From Qipengyuania sp. ABI-127-1 (GTDB lineage Bacteria > Pseudomonadota > Alphaproteobacteria > Sphingomonadales > Sphingomonadaceae): a stretch of DNA of 64,000 nucleotides. Positions 36,596 to 45,055 of the stretch are shown here, piece by piece. The notes under the pieces were generated by a model that saw only the letters and a program-made list of their open reading frames with translations, made no database searches and was not told the origin of the DNA. Numbering within the stretch: the first letter of the stretch is position 1; the number at the start of each line of letters is the position of its first letter. The position numbers and the translations under genes were made by a program. The stretch lies in assembly GCA_022953095.1 (NCBI GenBank), contig JALJCR010000002.1:186001-250000 (forward strand). The letters run 5' to 3'.

Positions 36596-37048
36596 ATGAA
36601 TACTGTCGCAAAGACGCCGTGGCACTTATGGGCAGTAGGGTTCGTGACGCTGCTGTGGAACGGCTTCGGTGCCTACGACTATCTGATGTCGAAGGCCGAG
36701 AACCGCGAATATCTCGCAGGCATGATGGAGCCGACGGGCGTGACGGTCGACGCCGCGATCGCCTATATGGATGCCATGCCCCTATGGGCGAATATTGCCT
36801 GGGGCCTGGGCGTGTGGGGCGCCGTCGCCGGTTCGCTTCTCCTGCTCCTACGCAACCGCTTCGCCCTACATGCCTTTGTCTTGTCGCTGGTGGGGCTGGT
36901 GTTCGGCATGATCCATCAATGGACCAATCCGATGCCGGGGATGACCGATTCGACGACTCCGATCATCTTCACCTTGGTGATTTTCGTGATCACGATCTTT
37001 CTCGTGTGGTATGCGCGCAGGATGGCCGCAGCGGGCGTCTTGCGCTGA
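36596..37048 (+). CDS. Small four-helix membrane protein, unknown function
   Basis: A 150-residue inner-membrane protein with four hydrophobic segments: WAVGFVTLLWNGFGAYDYL, NIAWGLGVWGAVAGSLLLLL, a segment FVLSLVGLVFGMIH and the C-terminal IIFTLVIFVITIFLVWYA (positions about 12, 65, 90, 120). No family function known to me. ATG 36596 follows a strong GGGGAGGT. It lies 74 bases after padR and may be its regulated target. Confidence 0.75.
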   Translation: MNTVAKTPWHLWAVGFVTLLWNGFGAYDYLMSKAENREYLAGMMEPTGVTVDAAIAYMDAMPLWANIAWGLGVWGAVAGSLLLLLRNRFALHAFVLSLVGLVFGMIHQWTNPMPGMTDSTTPIIFTLVIFVITIFLVWYARRMAAAGVLR

Positions 37049-37052
37049 TCGC

Positions 37053-38225
37053 TTATCCGGCGGCTGCGCGCCCATTGTGCAGCCGCAGATAGGTTTCCAC
37101 CACCGCCTGGTTGATCGCATCCCACGAATAGGCGCGAGCGGCCTTCTCGCCGTTTGCGCCGTGCTGCAATCGCAGCGCATCGTCGGTGCAATAGGGAGCA
37201 AGCGCTTCGGCACAGGCGGGGGCGAAGACATCGGGCTTGCCCGGTGGGACGAGCCGCCCGGTTTCGCCATCGGAAACCAGGCTCGCCGCACCCGTCGCGC
37301 CCGCGGCCACTACGGGCAGTCCGCAGGCCATCGCCTCCAGCGTGACGTTGCCGAAGGTTTCGGTAATCGACGGGTTGAAGAAGATGTCGCCGCTGGCGAG
37401 CGCCATGCCGAGGTCCTTGCCAGTCTTGAACCCGGCAAAGATACCGCCCGGCAGTGCCTTTTCGAACCATCCGCGCGCCGGGCCGTCGCCGATCACCAGC
37501 ACCTTGTGCGGAACCTGACGCCTGCGCAGTTGAACGATGGTCTCGGCAAAGACGTCGAGGCCCTTTTCCATAACCAGTCGCCCGAGAAAGACGATTGCGA
37601 CATCGTCATCGGCAAGGCCCTGCGCGCGCCGCCATTCGAGATCGCGCTTCGACGGGTCGAACACGGTCCGATCGACGCCGCGCGACCAGATGCTGATATC
37701 ATCATGCATCCGTTGCGCTTTCAATTCGGCGATCTGGCTTTGCGACGGTGCGACCAGCGCATCGCAGCGGCCATAGAAACGGCGCAGGATCGCCTCGACT
37801 GCGGGTTCGAGAAAGCCGAGCCCGTAATAGCGCGGATAGGTTTCGAAGCGCGTATGGACCGAAGCCAGGACGGGAATATCGCGCTGGCGCGCCCATTTCT
37901 GCGCTCCGTGCGCCACCGGGTCCGGCGATGCGAGATGCAGCATGTTCGGCCCGTACTTCGCCAAATCGTCGCGTACCCGATCGTCGATCCACAGCGGCAG
38001 GCGATATTCGCCCCGTCCCTTGACCGGCATGCGGACGTTGGGAACATCGACGAGATCGCCGGTTGCAGGAAAATCGGGTTCGGCCACCACCGGCGAATAC
38101 ACGCGCAGCGCGGCACCCTGCCTGAGCAAATAGTCGGCCAGCCGGTTCAAGGCCTGATTCGCGCCGTCCCGGGTATAATTGTAGTTTCCGCTGAACAAAG
38201 CGATGCGAAGGTCGGTAACATTCAT
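37053..38225 (-). CDS. Family 4 glycosyltransferase
   Basis: GT-B glycosyltransferase of 390 residues, resembling mannosyl- or sulfoquinovosyl/glucosyl-type lipid and glycan transferases (MgtA/PimB group). N-terminal acceptor domain begins IALFSGNYNYTRDGANQAL; the donor domain has FLGRLVMEKGLDVFAE near residue 215, IGDGP near residue 250 and the E-x7-E motif in TETFGNVTLEAMACGLPVV near residue 300. No signal or membrane segment, so it acts on the cytosolic face. Nucleotide sugar and acceptor cannot be told. Convergent with the upstream membrane-protein gene, four bases apart. Confidence 0.88.
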   Translation of the reverse strand: MNVTDLRIALFSGNYNYTRDGANQALNRLADYLLRQGAALRVYSPVVAEPDFPATGDLVDVPNVRMPVKGRGEYRLPLWIDDRVRDDLAKYGPNMLHLASPDPVAHGAQKWARQRDIPVLASVHTRFETYPRYYGLGFLEPAVEAILRRFYGRCDALVAPSQSQIAELKAQRMHDDISIWSRGVDRTVFDPSKRDLEWRRAQGLADDDVAIVFLGRLVMEKGLDVFAETIVQLRRRQVPHKVLVIGDGPARGWFEKALPGGIFAGFKTGKDLGMALASGDIFFNPSITETFGNVTLEAMACGLPVVAAGATGAASLVSDGETGRLVPPGKPDVFAPACAEALAPYCTDDALRLQHGANGEKAARAYSWDAINQAVVETYLRLHNGRAAAG

Positions 38226-38339
38226 CGCGGCCCTTTACGGAACTGACGGCCGTTTGGCGAGGGGGAGCCGGTCGCTTGCTTGCCGCGTTTCGTCGCTGCA
38301 TGACTATTTCGCATTGACTTGTTGCGGCGCAACATTAGT

Positions 38340-38397
38340 GCGGTCGGCGGGCCACGCGGTCCCAACGCCGCGCGAGCTCTCTGTAAGGAGAGAATAC
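38340..38397 (+). promoter_or_regulatory. Structured leader of serC covering the ribosome binding site
   Basis: Two predicted hairpins precede the serC ATG. The first pairs GGCG...CGCC and GGCC...GGTC within 38346-38369. The second, CTCTC (38377-38381) with GAGAG (38388-38392), loop TGTAAG, contains the ribosome binding site AAGGAG. Weinberg and colleagues described a serC RNA motif upstream of serC in alphaproteobacteria; this position and shape fit such a leader, but a match to that model was not tested. Likely role is translational control of serine synthesis. Confidence 0.5.
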
Positions 38398-39555
38398 ATG
38401 ACTGCCGAACCGACGCTCAAGCCTGAGCGCCCTTTCTTTTCGTCCGGACCGACCGCCAAGCACAAGGGCTGGTCCGCCACCAATCTCAAAACCGAATCGC
38501 TCGGACGCTCGCATCGCAGCGCCCTTGGCAAGTCGCGGCTGAAATATGCCATCGACCTGTCGAAGGAGATGCTCGGCGTTCCGCAAGATTATCTGGTCGG
38601 CATCATGCCGGCTTCGGATACGGGCGCGCTCGAATGCGCGATGTGGAACATGCTCGGCCCGGATCGCCCGGCAACGGTCGCCGCATGGGAAAGCTTCGGC
38701 AATGTGTGGATTCAGGATGCGGTCAAGCAGCTCAAGCTGCCCAAGCTCACCACGCTCGACGCCGAATATGGCGAGATTCCCGACCTGACGAGTATCCCGC
38801 AAGACAACGATGTTGTCTTTACCTGGAACGGGACCACTTCGGGCGCGAAGATACCGAATACGGACTGGCTCGCCCCGGGCCGCGAAGGCGTGACGATCAA
38901 CGATGCCACCAGCGCGGTGTTCGCGATGGAGATGGACTGGGCCAAGCTCGATGCCACGACCTATAGCTGGCAAAAGGTGATGGGCAGCGAAGCCCAGCAC
39001 GGCATGCTGATCCTCAGCCCCAAGGCGGTTGCGCGGATCGAGGAATACGATCCCGAATGGCCGCTACCCAAGCTCTTTCGGCTCAAGAAGGGCGGCAAGA
39101 TCAACCGCGCCATTTTCGAAGGCGCAACGATCAACACGCCGTCCATGCTGGCGACCGAAGATTACATCGACGCGCTCGAATGGGCGCAGGCGATGGGCGG
39201 CCGCAAGGCGATGTTCGAACGCGCTGATGCCAATGCGAAGATCGTGCTCGACTGGATCGAGGCAACCCCGTGGTTGCGCAACATGGTTTCCGACCCGGCA
39301 AAGCGGACCAATACCGGCATTTGCATGGTCTTCCAGGGCGAGTGGTACGACAACCTTCCCGATGACGAGAAGGCTGCCGTGCCGAAAAATATCGTCAAGC
39401 TGCTCGAAGATCGCGATGTCGGCTACGATTTCAACGGGTATCGCGACGCCCCGCCGTCCTTGCGCATCTGGTGCGGCGGCACGGTCGAGCAGGAGGATTT
39501 GAAGCGCCTCTTGCCGTGGATCGAATGGGCCTACGAGCAGGTGAAGGCTGGATAA
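38398..39555 (+). CDS. serC: Phosphoserine transaminase
   Basis: PLP enzyme that converts 3-phosphohydroxypyruvate and glutamate to 3-phosphoserine, second step of serine synthesis. 385 residues; the sequence resembles the Methanosarcina-type/alphaproteobacterial family and not the E. coli SerC. The start is FFSSGPTAKHKGW at residues 13-25; the PLP lysine is in TYSWQKVMGSEAQHG near residue 195. ATG 38398 has AAGGAG nine bases upstream. Longer open frames are read-through of the leader. serA follows 97 bases later across a palindrome. Confidence 0.94.
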   Translation: MTAEPTLKPERPFFSSGPTAKHKGWSATNLKTESLGRSHRSALGKSRLKYAIDLSKEMLGVPQDYLVGIMPASDTGALECAMWNMLGPDRPATVAAWESFGNVWIQDAVKQLKLPKLTTLDAEYGEIPDLTSIPQDNDVVFTWNGTTSGAKIPNTDWLAPGREGVTINDATSAVFAMEMDWAKLDATTYSWQKVMGSEAQHGMLILSPKAVARIEEYDPEWPLPKLFRLKKGGKINRAIFEGATINTPSMLATEDYIDALEWAQAMGGRKAMFERADANAKIVLDWIEATPWLRNMVSDPAKRTNTGICMVFQGEWYDNLPDDEKAAVPKNIVKLLEDRDVGYDFNGYRDAPPSLRIWCGGTVEQEDLKRLLPWIEWAYEQVKAG

Positions 39556-39559
39556 TCGG

Positions 39560-39641
39560 CGTCGTCCCAGCGAAAGCTGGGACCGCTATCCGCTTTTTCC
39601 CGACATTACTGATGGCGATCCCAGCTTTCGCTGGGATGACG
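39560..39641. repeat. REP/BIME-like inverted pair, GAAA-tetraloop family, copy A
   Basis: Two inverted copies of a short unit, each a hairpin CCCAGC-GAAA-GCTGGG (the second written as its complement). The outer flanks CGTCGTCCC and GGGATGACG also pair. It fills most of the 97-base serC-serA gap. A related copy is at 56444-56523. Such units are usual for REP elements in sphingomonads. Confidence 0.85.
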
Positions 39642-39652
39642 AGAGAAAAATC

Positions 39653-41236
39653 ATGACCAAACCCAAAGTCCTCATTTCGGACAAGATGGACCCGAACGCC
39701 GCGCGCATTTTCGAAGAGCGTGGCTGCGACGTCGACGTAAAGCCGGGCATGACGCCCGATGAACTCAAGGCCGTGATCGGCCAGTATGATGGCCTCGCCA
39801 TTCGCAGCGCGACCAAGGTCACGCCTGAAATCCTCGATGCTGCCGAAAACCTCAAAGTGATCGGCCGTGCCGGCATCGGTGTCGACAATGTCGATATCCC
39901 CTATGCCAGCGGCAAGGGCGTGGTGGTAATGAACACGCCGTTCGGCAATTCGATTACCACCGCCGAACATGCGATCGCGCTCATCATGGCCGTGGCTCGT
40001 CAGATTCCGGCAGCCGACGCTCGCACGCAGAAAGGCGAATGGCCCAAAAGCGACTTCATGGGCGTCGAAGTTACCGGCAAGACGCTCGGTCTGATCGGTG
40101 CGGGCAATATCGGCAGCATCGTGGCCAGCCGCGCGCAGGGTCTCAGGATGAAGGTCATCGCCTACGATCCCTTCCTGACCGAAGATCGCGCGATCGAACT
40201 GGGCATAGAGAAAGTCGATCTCGACACGCTGCTTGCCCGCGCCGATTTTATTACGTTGCACACGCCGCTGACCGATGAGACGCGCAATATTCTCAGCCGC
40301 GAGAACCTCGCCAAGACGAAGCAGGGCGTGCGTATCGTCAATTGCGCGCGAGGCGGATTGATCGACGAGGAAGCGTTGAAGGACATGCTCGAAAACGGCC
40401 ATGTTGCGGGCGCTGCGCTCGATGTGTTCGCGAACGAACCGGCCAAGGAAAGCCCGCTATTCGGCACGCCCGGCTTCATCTCGACCCCGCACCTCGGCGC
40501 CAGCACCACCGAAGCACAGGTCAATGTTGCTCTGCAGGTGGCCGAGCAGATGGCCGATTACCTCGTCAATGGCGGCGTCACCAATGCGCTCAATATGCCC
40601 AGCCTGAGCGCCGAGGAAGCGCCCAAGCTGCGGCCCTATATGAAACTGGCCGAAAACCTCGGCAGCCTCGTCGGGCAATTGGCGCATGGCAACCTCACGA
40701 AGATATCGATCGAGCGTGAGGGTGCCGCTGCCGACCTGTCCGGAAAGCCGATCGAGGGCGCAGTGCTGGCGGGCCTGATGCGCCAGTATTCGGACACGGT
40801 GAACATGGTCAACGCGCCCTATCTCGCCAAGGAACGCGGCCTCGATATCCGTTCGGTCCGACACGAGAAGGAAGGCGCTTACAACACGTTGATCCGTGTG
40901 ACCGTGGGCACCGATGCGGGCGACCGCTCGGTGGCCGGGACGCTGTTCGGCAGTGATGCGCCGCGCCTTGTGCAGATGTTCGGCGTCGGCATCGAGGCCG
41001 AACTGTCGGGCAATATGCTCTACATCGTCAACGAGGACGCGCCGGGCTTCATCGGCCGCATCGGTACTTTGCTCGGTGAAAATGGGATCAACATCGGCAC
41101 GTTCCACCTCGGGCGTCGCCAGGCAGGCGGCGAAGCGGTGCTGCTCTTGAGCGTCGATGCGCCGATCCCGCAGGAAGTTGTCAAGCAGGCCTGCGCGCTC
41201 GAAGGCGTGAAGGTCGTGATGCCTCTGGCATTCTGA
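39653..41236 (+). CDS. serA: D-3-phosphoglycerate dehydrogenase
   Basis: First enzyme of serine synthesis, oxidising 3-phosphoglycerate with NAD. 527 residues, the long form with an intervening domain. GRAGIGVDNVDIPYAS near residue 75, the Rossmann motif GLIGAGNIGSIVA near residue 148, catalytic Arg/Glu/His region ending NEPAKESPLFG...TPHLGAST, and the C-terminal ACT domain NMLYIVNEDAPGFIGRIG near residue 465. The ACT domain suggests feedback by serine. It is downstream of serC, from which it is separated by a REP element. Confidence 0.97.
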   Translation: MTKPKVLISDKMDPNAARIFEERGCDVDVKPGMTPDELKAVIGQYDGLAIRSATKVTPEILDAAENLKVIGRAGIGVDNVDIPYASGKGVVVMNTPFGNSITTAEHAIALIMAVARQIPAADARTQKGEWPKSDFMGVEVTGKTLGLIGAGNIGSIVASRAQGLRMKVIAYDPFLTEDRAIELGIEKVDLDTLLARADFITLHTPLTDETRNILSRENLAKTKQGVRIVNCARGGLIDEEALKDMLENGHVAGAALDVFANEPAKESPLFGTPGFISTPHLGASTTEAQVNVALQVAEQMADYLVNGGVTNALNMPSLSAEEAPKLRPYMKLAENLGSLVGQLAHGNLTKISIEREGAAADLSGKPIEGAVLAGLMRQYSDTVNMVNAPYLAKERGLDIRSVRHEKEGAYNTLIRVTVGTDAGDRSVAGTLFGSDAPRLVQMFGVGIEAELSGNMLYIVNEDAPGFIGRIGTLLGENGINIGTFHLGRRQAGGEAVLLLSVDAPIPQEVVKQACALEGVKVVMPLAF

Positions 41237-41247
41237 CGCCCCCAGAT

Positions 41248-41328
41248 CGTCATCCCAGGCTTGACCCGGGATCGCTCTCGGCTAGGCGCATGGACGAAAG
41301 CGATCCTGGGTCATGGGCCGGGATGACG
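41248..41328. repeat. REP-like inverted pair, CCAGGCTTGACCCGGG family
   Basis: Imperfect inverted repeat: left arm CGTCATCCCAGGCTTGACCC and right arm ending GGGCCGGGATGACG, each arm with its own small hairpin. It fills most of the serA-hisZ gap and shares the CGTCATCCC end with the copies at 39560 and 56444. Confidence 0.75.
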
Positions 41329-41339
41329 AATGAGGAAAC

Positions 41340-42452
41340 ATGACCACACCTGACGACCTCCTGCCCGTCGGCCTCGAAGACGCTCTTCCCGACCGCGCCC
41401 GTACCATCACCACGGCCATGCGTGCCGTGCTCGATGCGATGGACGGCCATGGTTACGATCGGGTGCGGCCGCCATTGGTGGAATTCGAACGCTCGCTGGC
41501 CGGGCGGATGGATGGGGTGGCGACGCGGCGGATGGTGCGCTTCACCGATCCCGATTCGCTGCGCACTCTGGCGCTACGCAGCGACATGACGGTGCAGGTA
41601 GGCCGTATCGCGGCGACTGGCATGGCCGCAGCCCCGCGCCCGTTGCGCTTGTGCTATGCTGGCGATGTCGCCTTCCTGAGCGCGGATCAGCTCGATCCGG
41701 CCCGCCAGCGGCTGCAATTGGGGGCCGAACTGATCGGTGCCGACAGCGTCGTCGCGGCAACCGAGATCGTCTCGGTCGCTATCGATGCGCTCAAGGCAGC
41801 GGGCGTTGCCGCTATCTCGGTCGATTTCACCTTACCCGATCTCGTCGACACGCTGGCCGACAAGGCCATGCCGCTCGATACCGAACAGCGCGAGGCGGTG
41901 CGGCGCGAACTCGACACCAAGGATGCAGGCGGCCTGCGCGAAGCGGGCGGCGAGGCGTATCTGCCGCTGCTTTACGCGACCGGTGCGTTCGACGAGGCGA
42001 TTGCCAAGCTCGCCGCGCTGGACGCTGGCGGGGTATTGGCCAGCCGCATCGCAGGGCTGCGCGCGGTAGCAGAGGCCATCGGCACCCGCGCCCGCGTAAC
42101 GCTCGACCCGACCGAGCGTCACGGCTTCGAATATCAGAGCTGGTTCGGTTTCACGCTTTATGGCGAAGGCGCGCGCGGCGCGCTGGGCCGGGGCGGGACC
42201 TACACGATCAAAGGCAGCAACGAGGCTGCGACCGGCTTCTCGCTCTATATGGACCCGTTGCTCGATGCGCTGGCGCCAATGAAGACGGAGGAAGCGCAAA
42301 AGCTCTTCCTGCCGCTGGGCCATGATCGCGATGCGGCGGCGCGGCTGCGAGCGATCGGCTGGCGCACGGTTGCTGCGGTTGCGGAGGGCGACGATGCACG
42401 CACGCTGGGGTGCTCGCACGTGCTCGACGGCAAGGAACCGAAGGCGCTTTAG
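41340..42452 (+). CDS. hisZ: ATP phosphoribosyltransferase regulatory subunit HisZ
   Basis: Class II aminoacyl-tRNA synthetase-like subunit that activates short HisG in histidine synthesis. 370 residues, no aminoacylation use. It starts LLPVGLEDALPDRARTI; motif 2-like region FTDPDSLRTLALRSDMTVQVGR near residue 65 (shown in part), RLCYAGDVAFL near residue 98, and the end VAEGDDARTLGCSHVLDG. hisG is not in this window, but hisZ next to purA is a known arrangement. Its stop overlaps the convergent GST gene by four bases. Confidence 0.92.
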   Translation: MTTPDDLLPVGLEDALPDRARTITTAMRAVLDAMDGHGYDRVRPPLVEFERSLAGRMDGVATRRMVRFTDPDSLRTLALRSDMTVQVGRIAATGMAAAPRPLRLCYAGDVAFLSADQLDPARQRLQLGAELIGADSVVAATEIVSVAIDALKAAGVAAISVDFTLPDLVDTLADKAMPLDTEQREAVRRELDTKDAGGLREAGGEAYLPLLYATGAFDEAIAKLAALDAGGVLASRIAGLRAVAEAIGTRARVTLDPTERHGFEYQSWFGFTLYGEGARGALGRGGTYTIKGSNEAATGFSLYMDPLLDALAPMKTEEAQKLFLPLGHDRDAAARLRAIGWRTVAAVAEGDDARTLGCSHVLDGKEPKAL

Positions 42453-43054
42453 GCGGTCTTCCACTGGGGATGCTTGTGCATCACCCCGGCAAACAGCTCC
42501 GAATCGACCAGCCCCGCCAGCCATGCTTGCAGCCGGGGCAAGTCCTGTGCGTCGAACCAGGCGCGGTCGGCATTCGCGAACTGGCGGATGAACGGGAAAA
42601 TGGCGATATCCGCGAAACCGCGCTGTGCGCCGCGGAGATAAGCGCTCTCATCCAGCCGCCGGTCCAGCCGTGCAAGAATTTCCATTGCGGCCGCGCGGTG
42701 CTCCTCCGGCTCCACATTCTCATACCGCGTGGCATATTTGTAGCGGTCGAGATGGTGCTTGAAAGGGCCGTCATTGGTCTCGACCAGTGCAGGATCGTCG
42801 CGGTCCAGCCAGCCTTCGGGATCGCCCTGGCCAAGCGCCCAACGCATGACATCCAGGCTTTCCTCCAGCACCTCGCCCTCCGCCGTCACCAGCACCGGAA
42901 CGGTGCCTTTGGGCGACACTTCGAGCATCTGCGGTGGCTTGTCGCGGAGCACCACCTCGCGGTGCTCATAGGGCGCGCCGCTCACGCTTAACGCCATCCG
43001 GGCGCGCATGGCGTAAGGACAGCGGCGGAAGCTGTAGAGCACCGCGTCAGCCAT
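42449..43054 (-). CDS. Glutathione S-transferase-like protein
   Basis: A 201-residue GST-fold protein. The N-terminal thioredoxin-like domain starts [19 protein letters not shown], with a Cys-Pro-Tyr site as in omega/SspA-type proteins, and the cis-Pro and GSH-binding GTVPVLV near residue 50. The C-terminal helical domain ends QWKTA. The Cys site suggests thiol transfer or dehalogenase-like activity and not classic Tyr/Ser GST chemistry; substrate unknown. Start 43054 overlaps the trhO stop by eight bases, so it is cotranscribed with trhO. Confidence 0.88.
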   Translation of the reverse strand: MADAVLYSFRRCPYAMRARMALSVSGAPYEHREVVLRDKPPQMLEVSPKGTVPVLVTAEGEVLEESLDVMRWALGQGDPEGWLDRDDPALVETNDGPFKHHLDRYKYATRYENVEPEEHRAAAMEILARLDRRLDESAYLRGAQRGFADIAIFPFIRQFANADRAWFDAQDLPRLQAWLAGLVDSELFAGVMHKHPQWKTA

Positions 43055-44009
43055 CGGGGTCTGCTTCCTCGCGCCGCCCGATATGCTCCAGCCCGCGCGC
43101 CTCGGCGAGCATTTCCTGCCGCTGTCGTTCGGCATAGCGCGCGCGCTGTTCGTCCGTCCGCTCATCCCAGCAGCGATGGCAGCTAATGCCTTCCTCATAG
43201 TGTTCGTGCCCCATGTCCTCTGCACTCAGCGGGCGACGGCAGGCGCGGCAGAGTGCATGGTCGCCGAGCCTGAGACCGTGGCCCACGCTCACGCGCTCGT
43301 CGAAGACGAAGCACTCGCCATGCCACAGGCTTTCCTCTTCGGGCACATGTTCGAGGTAATTCAGAATGCCGCCCTTGAGGTGGTACACCTCCTTCACACC
43401 CTCGGCGCGGGCGAAAGCGGTCGACTTCTCGCAGCGGATACCGCCGGTGCAGAACATGGCGATCTTGGGCGAGCCACCTTGCGCCTCGATCTCGGCGCGC
43501 TTGGCACGGAACCACTCGGGAAATTCGCGGAAGCTCTTGGTCTCGGGATCGATCGCACCTTTGAAAGTACCGATCTGCACTTCGTAATCGTTCCGCGTAT
43601 CGATGAGTATCGTTTCCGGATTGGAAATCAGCGTGTTCCAATCGTCGGGCGCGACATAGGTGCCCACGCCCGCCAGCGGGTCGAGATCGGGCTGGCCCAT
43701 GGTCACGATTTCTTTTTTCAGCCGTACCTTGGTGCGGTGGAAGGGCATGGCCGCCGCGCGCGATTCCTTGACCTCGATTTCTGCGCAGCCGGGCAGGGTC
43801 CGCACATGGTCGAGGACCGCCTCGATCCCTTCGTCGCTCCCTGCAATGGTCCCGTTGATCCCCTCGCGTGCGAGCAACAGCGTGCCGCGCACCCCTGCTT
43901 TTTCCATCGCGCCAAGCAAGTCGGGCTTGATCGCGGCAGGATCGTCGAACCGCGCGAATTGGTAGAGCGCGGCAATGCGGATGGGGAGGTTGGTCTTGTC
44001 GTCGGTCAC
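43047..44009 (-). CDS. trhO: tRNA uridine(34) hydroxylase TrhO (YceA)
   Basis: Rhodanese-fold enzyme that makes 5-hydroxyuridine at the wobble position of tRNA. 320 residues from a GTG at 44009 (MTDDKTNLP); a farther ATG at 44045 adds 12 non-conserved residues. The N-terminal ferredoxin-like part contains [10 protein letters not shown] near residue 50; the rhodanese catalytic Cys is in [14 protein letters not shown] near residue 170. A C-terminal cysteine-rich region ([18 protein letters not shown]) may bind zinc. Second gene of a three-gene minus-strand group. Confidence 0.93.
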   Translation of the reverse strand: MTDDKTNLPIRIAALYQFARFDDPAAIKPDLLGAMEKAGVRGTLLLAREGINGTIAGSDEGIEAVLDHVRTLPGCAEIEVKESRAAAMPFHRTKVRLKKEIVTMGQPDLDPLAGVGTYVAPDDWNTLISNPETILIDTRNDYEVQIGTFKGAIDPETKSFREFPEWFRAKRAEIEAQGGSPKIAMFCTGGIRCEKSTAFARAEGVKEVYHLKGGILNYLEHVPEEESLWHGECFVFDERVSVGHGLRLGDHALCRACRRPLSAEDMGHEHYEEGISCHRCWDERTDEQRARYAERQRQEMLAEARGLEHIGRREEADPDG

Positions 44010-44054
44010 GCGGCGCCCCCTAGCACCGCCTTGCGCGCGCTGCATCCCCTCGCA

Positions 44055-44873
44055 TCACCCCTCGAATGACGCCGGATCAGGTCCGAGTCGCCCCTCGGGA
44101 TCGTCGAGGGCGTCGATCCGTGCCATATGATCGTCCGACAGTTCGAACGAAAGCGCGGCGAAGTTCTGCTCGATATGGTCGCGGCTGGTCGATTTGGGGA
44201 TTGGGCAGAGGCCGTGCTGGATGTGCCAGCGCAGCACCACCGCGCTGGGCGGCTGGTTTGTTTCGCCCGCGATTTCCTGGATCGCGGCTGCGTCCATGCC
44301 GCCGCCCTGTCCGAGCGGCGACCAGCTCTGCGTGACGATGCCCATGTCGTCATGGACCTTGCGCAGGGCTCGCTGCTGAAAGCCGGGATGCAGTTCGATC
44401 TGGTTGAGTGCGGGCGTGACGCCTGTTTCATCGACGATGCGCTTCAAATCCTCTTCGCGAAAGTTCGACACGCCGATCGATTTCGCCTTTCCCTGGTCGC
44501 GCAGTTCGATCAGCGCTTTCCATGTGTCCACGTACAGGTTCTTGTCCGGGCAGGGCCAGTGAATCAACAGCATGTCGACATGATCGCGCCCGAGCCTTTC
44601 GAGGCATTTGTCGGCCGCCTTCAATGTCCGGTCGTACCCCTGGCTCTCGTTCCAGATCTTGGTCTGGAGGAAGAGGTCGGACCAGTCGCCTATCCCGTCG
44701 CCCACGCCGCGTTCGTTCCGGTAAATGGCGGCCGTATCGACCAGCCAGTATCCGACGTCGAGCGCGGTTTTGACCGCTTGAGCGGCCTGGTCATCCTCGA
44801 TCTGCCAGGTGCCGAAACCGAGTTGGGGAATCCGGCGGCCATCGTTGAGAGCGAGTGTGGGATAATCGGTCAT
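44055..44873 (-). CDS. Aldo/keto reductase
   Basis: NADPH-dependent AKR of 272 residues, close to 2,5-diketo-gluconate reductases. The catalytic set Asp-Tyr-Lys-His is visible: DTAAIYRNERGVG near residue 46, QTKIWN near residue 70, LLIHWPCP near residue 103. Cofactor motif IPKSTSRDHIEQN near residue 230 suggests NADPH. Substrate unknown; detoxification of aldehydes is plausible. It lies 45 bases upstream of trhO on the same strand and is divergent from purA. Confidence 0.93.
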   Translation of the reverse strand: MTDYPTLALNDGRRIPQLGFGTWQIEDDQAAQAVKTALDVGYWLVDTAAIYRNERGVGDGIGDWSDLFLQTKIWNESQGYDRTLKAADKCLERLGRDHVDMLLIHWPCPDKNLYVDTWKALIELRDQGKAKSIGVSNFREEDLKRIVDETGVTPALNQIELHPGFQQRALRKVHDDMGIVTQSWSPLGQGGGMDAAAIQEIAGETNQPPSAVVLRWHIQHGLCPIPKSTSRDHIEQNFAALSFELSDDHMARIDALDDPEGRLGPDPASFEG

Positions 44874-45055
44874 GGTGTCTCCTTTACGCTATCAATGACT
44901 GGCACGCGGCAAGGTTTCATTGGCTTGACGCGCCTTGCCCCGAGCCCTAACCCGCGCACCGCATTTGAAGCGGCTATCCGCTTCTCCATTCCATCCCTTG
45001 GTCGAGTCCTGTCGAAGGACCTTGTGGATCCCCGGGCAGGGGAAAAGGCGTATTC
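44874..45055 (+). promoter_or_regulatory. purA promoter region
   Basis: A 182-base divergent gap between the reductase and purA. It contains a GANTC site at 45004-45008 and, overlapping it, a small hairpin GTCC-TGTCGAA-GGAC (45006-45020). No clear -35/-10 pair or known purine operator was recognised. A GGGGAAAAGG stretch stands before the purA ATG. Confidence 0.4.
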
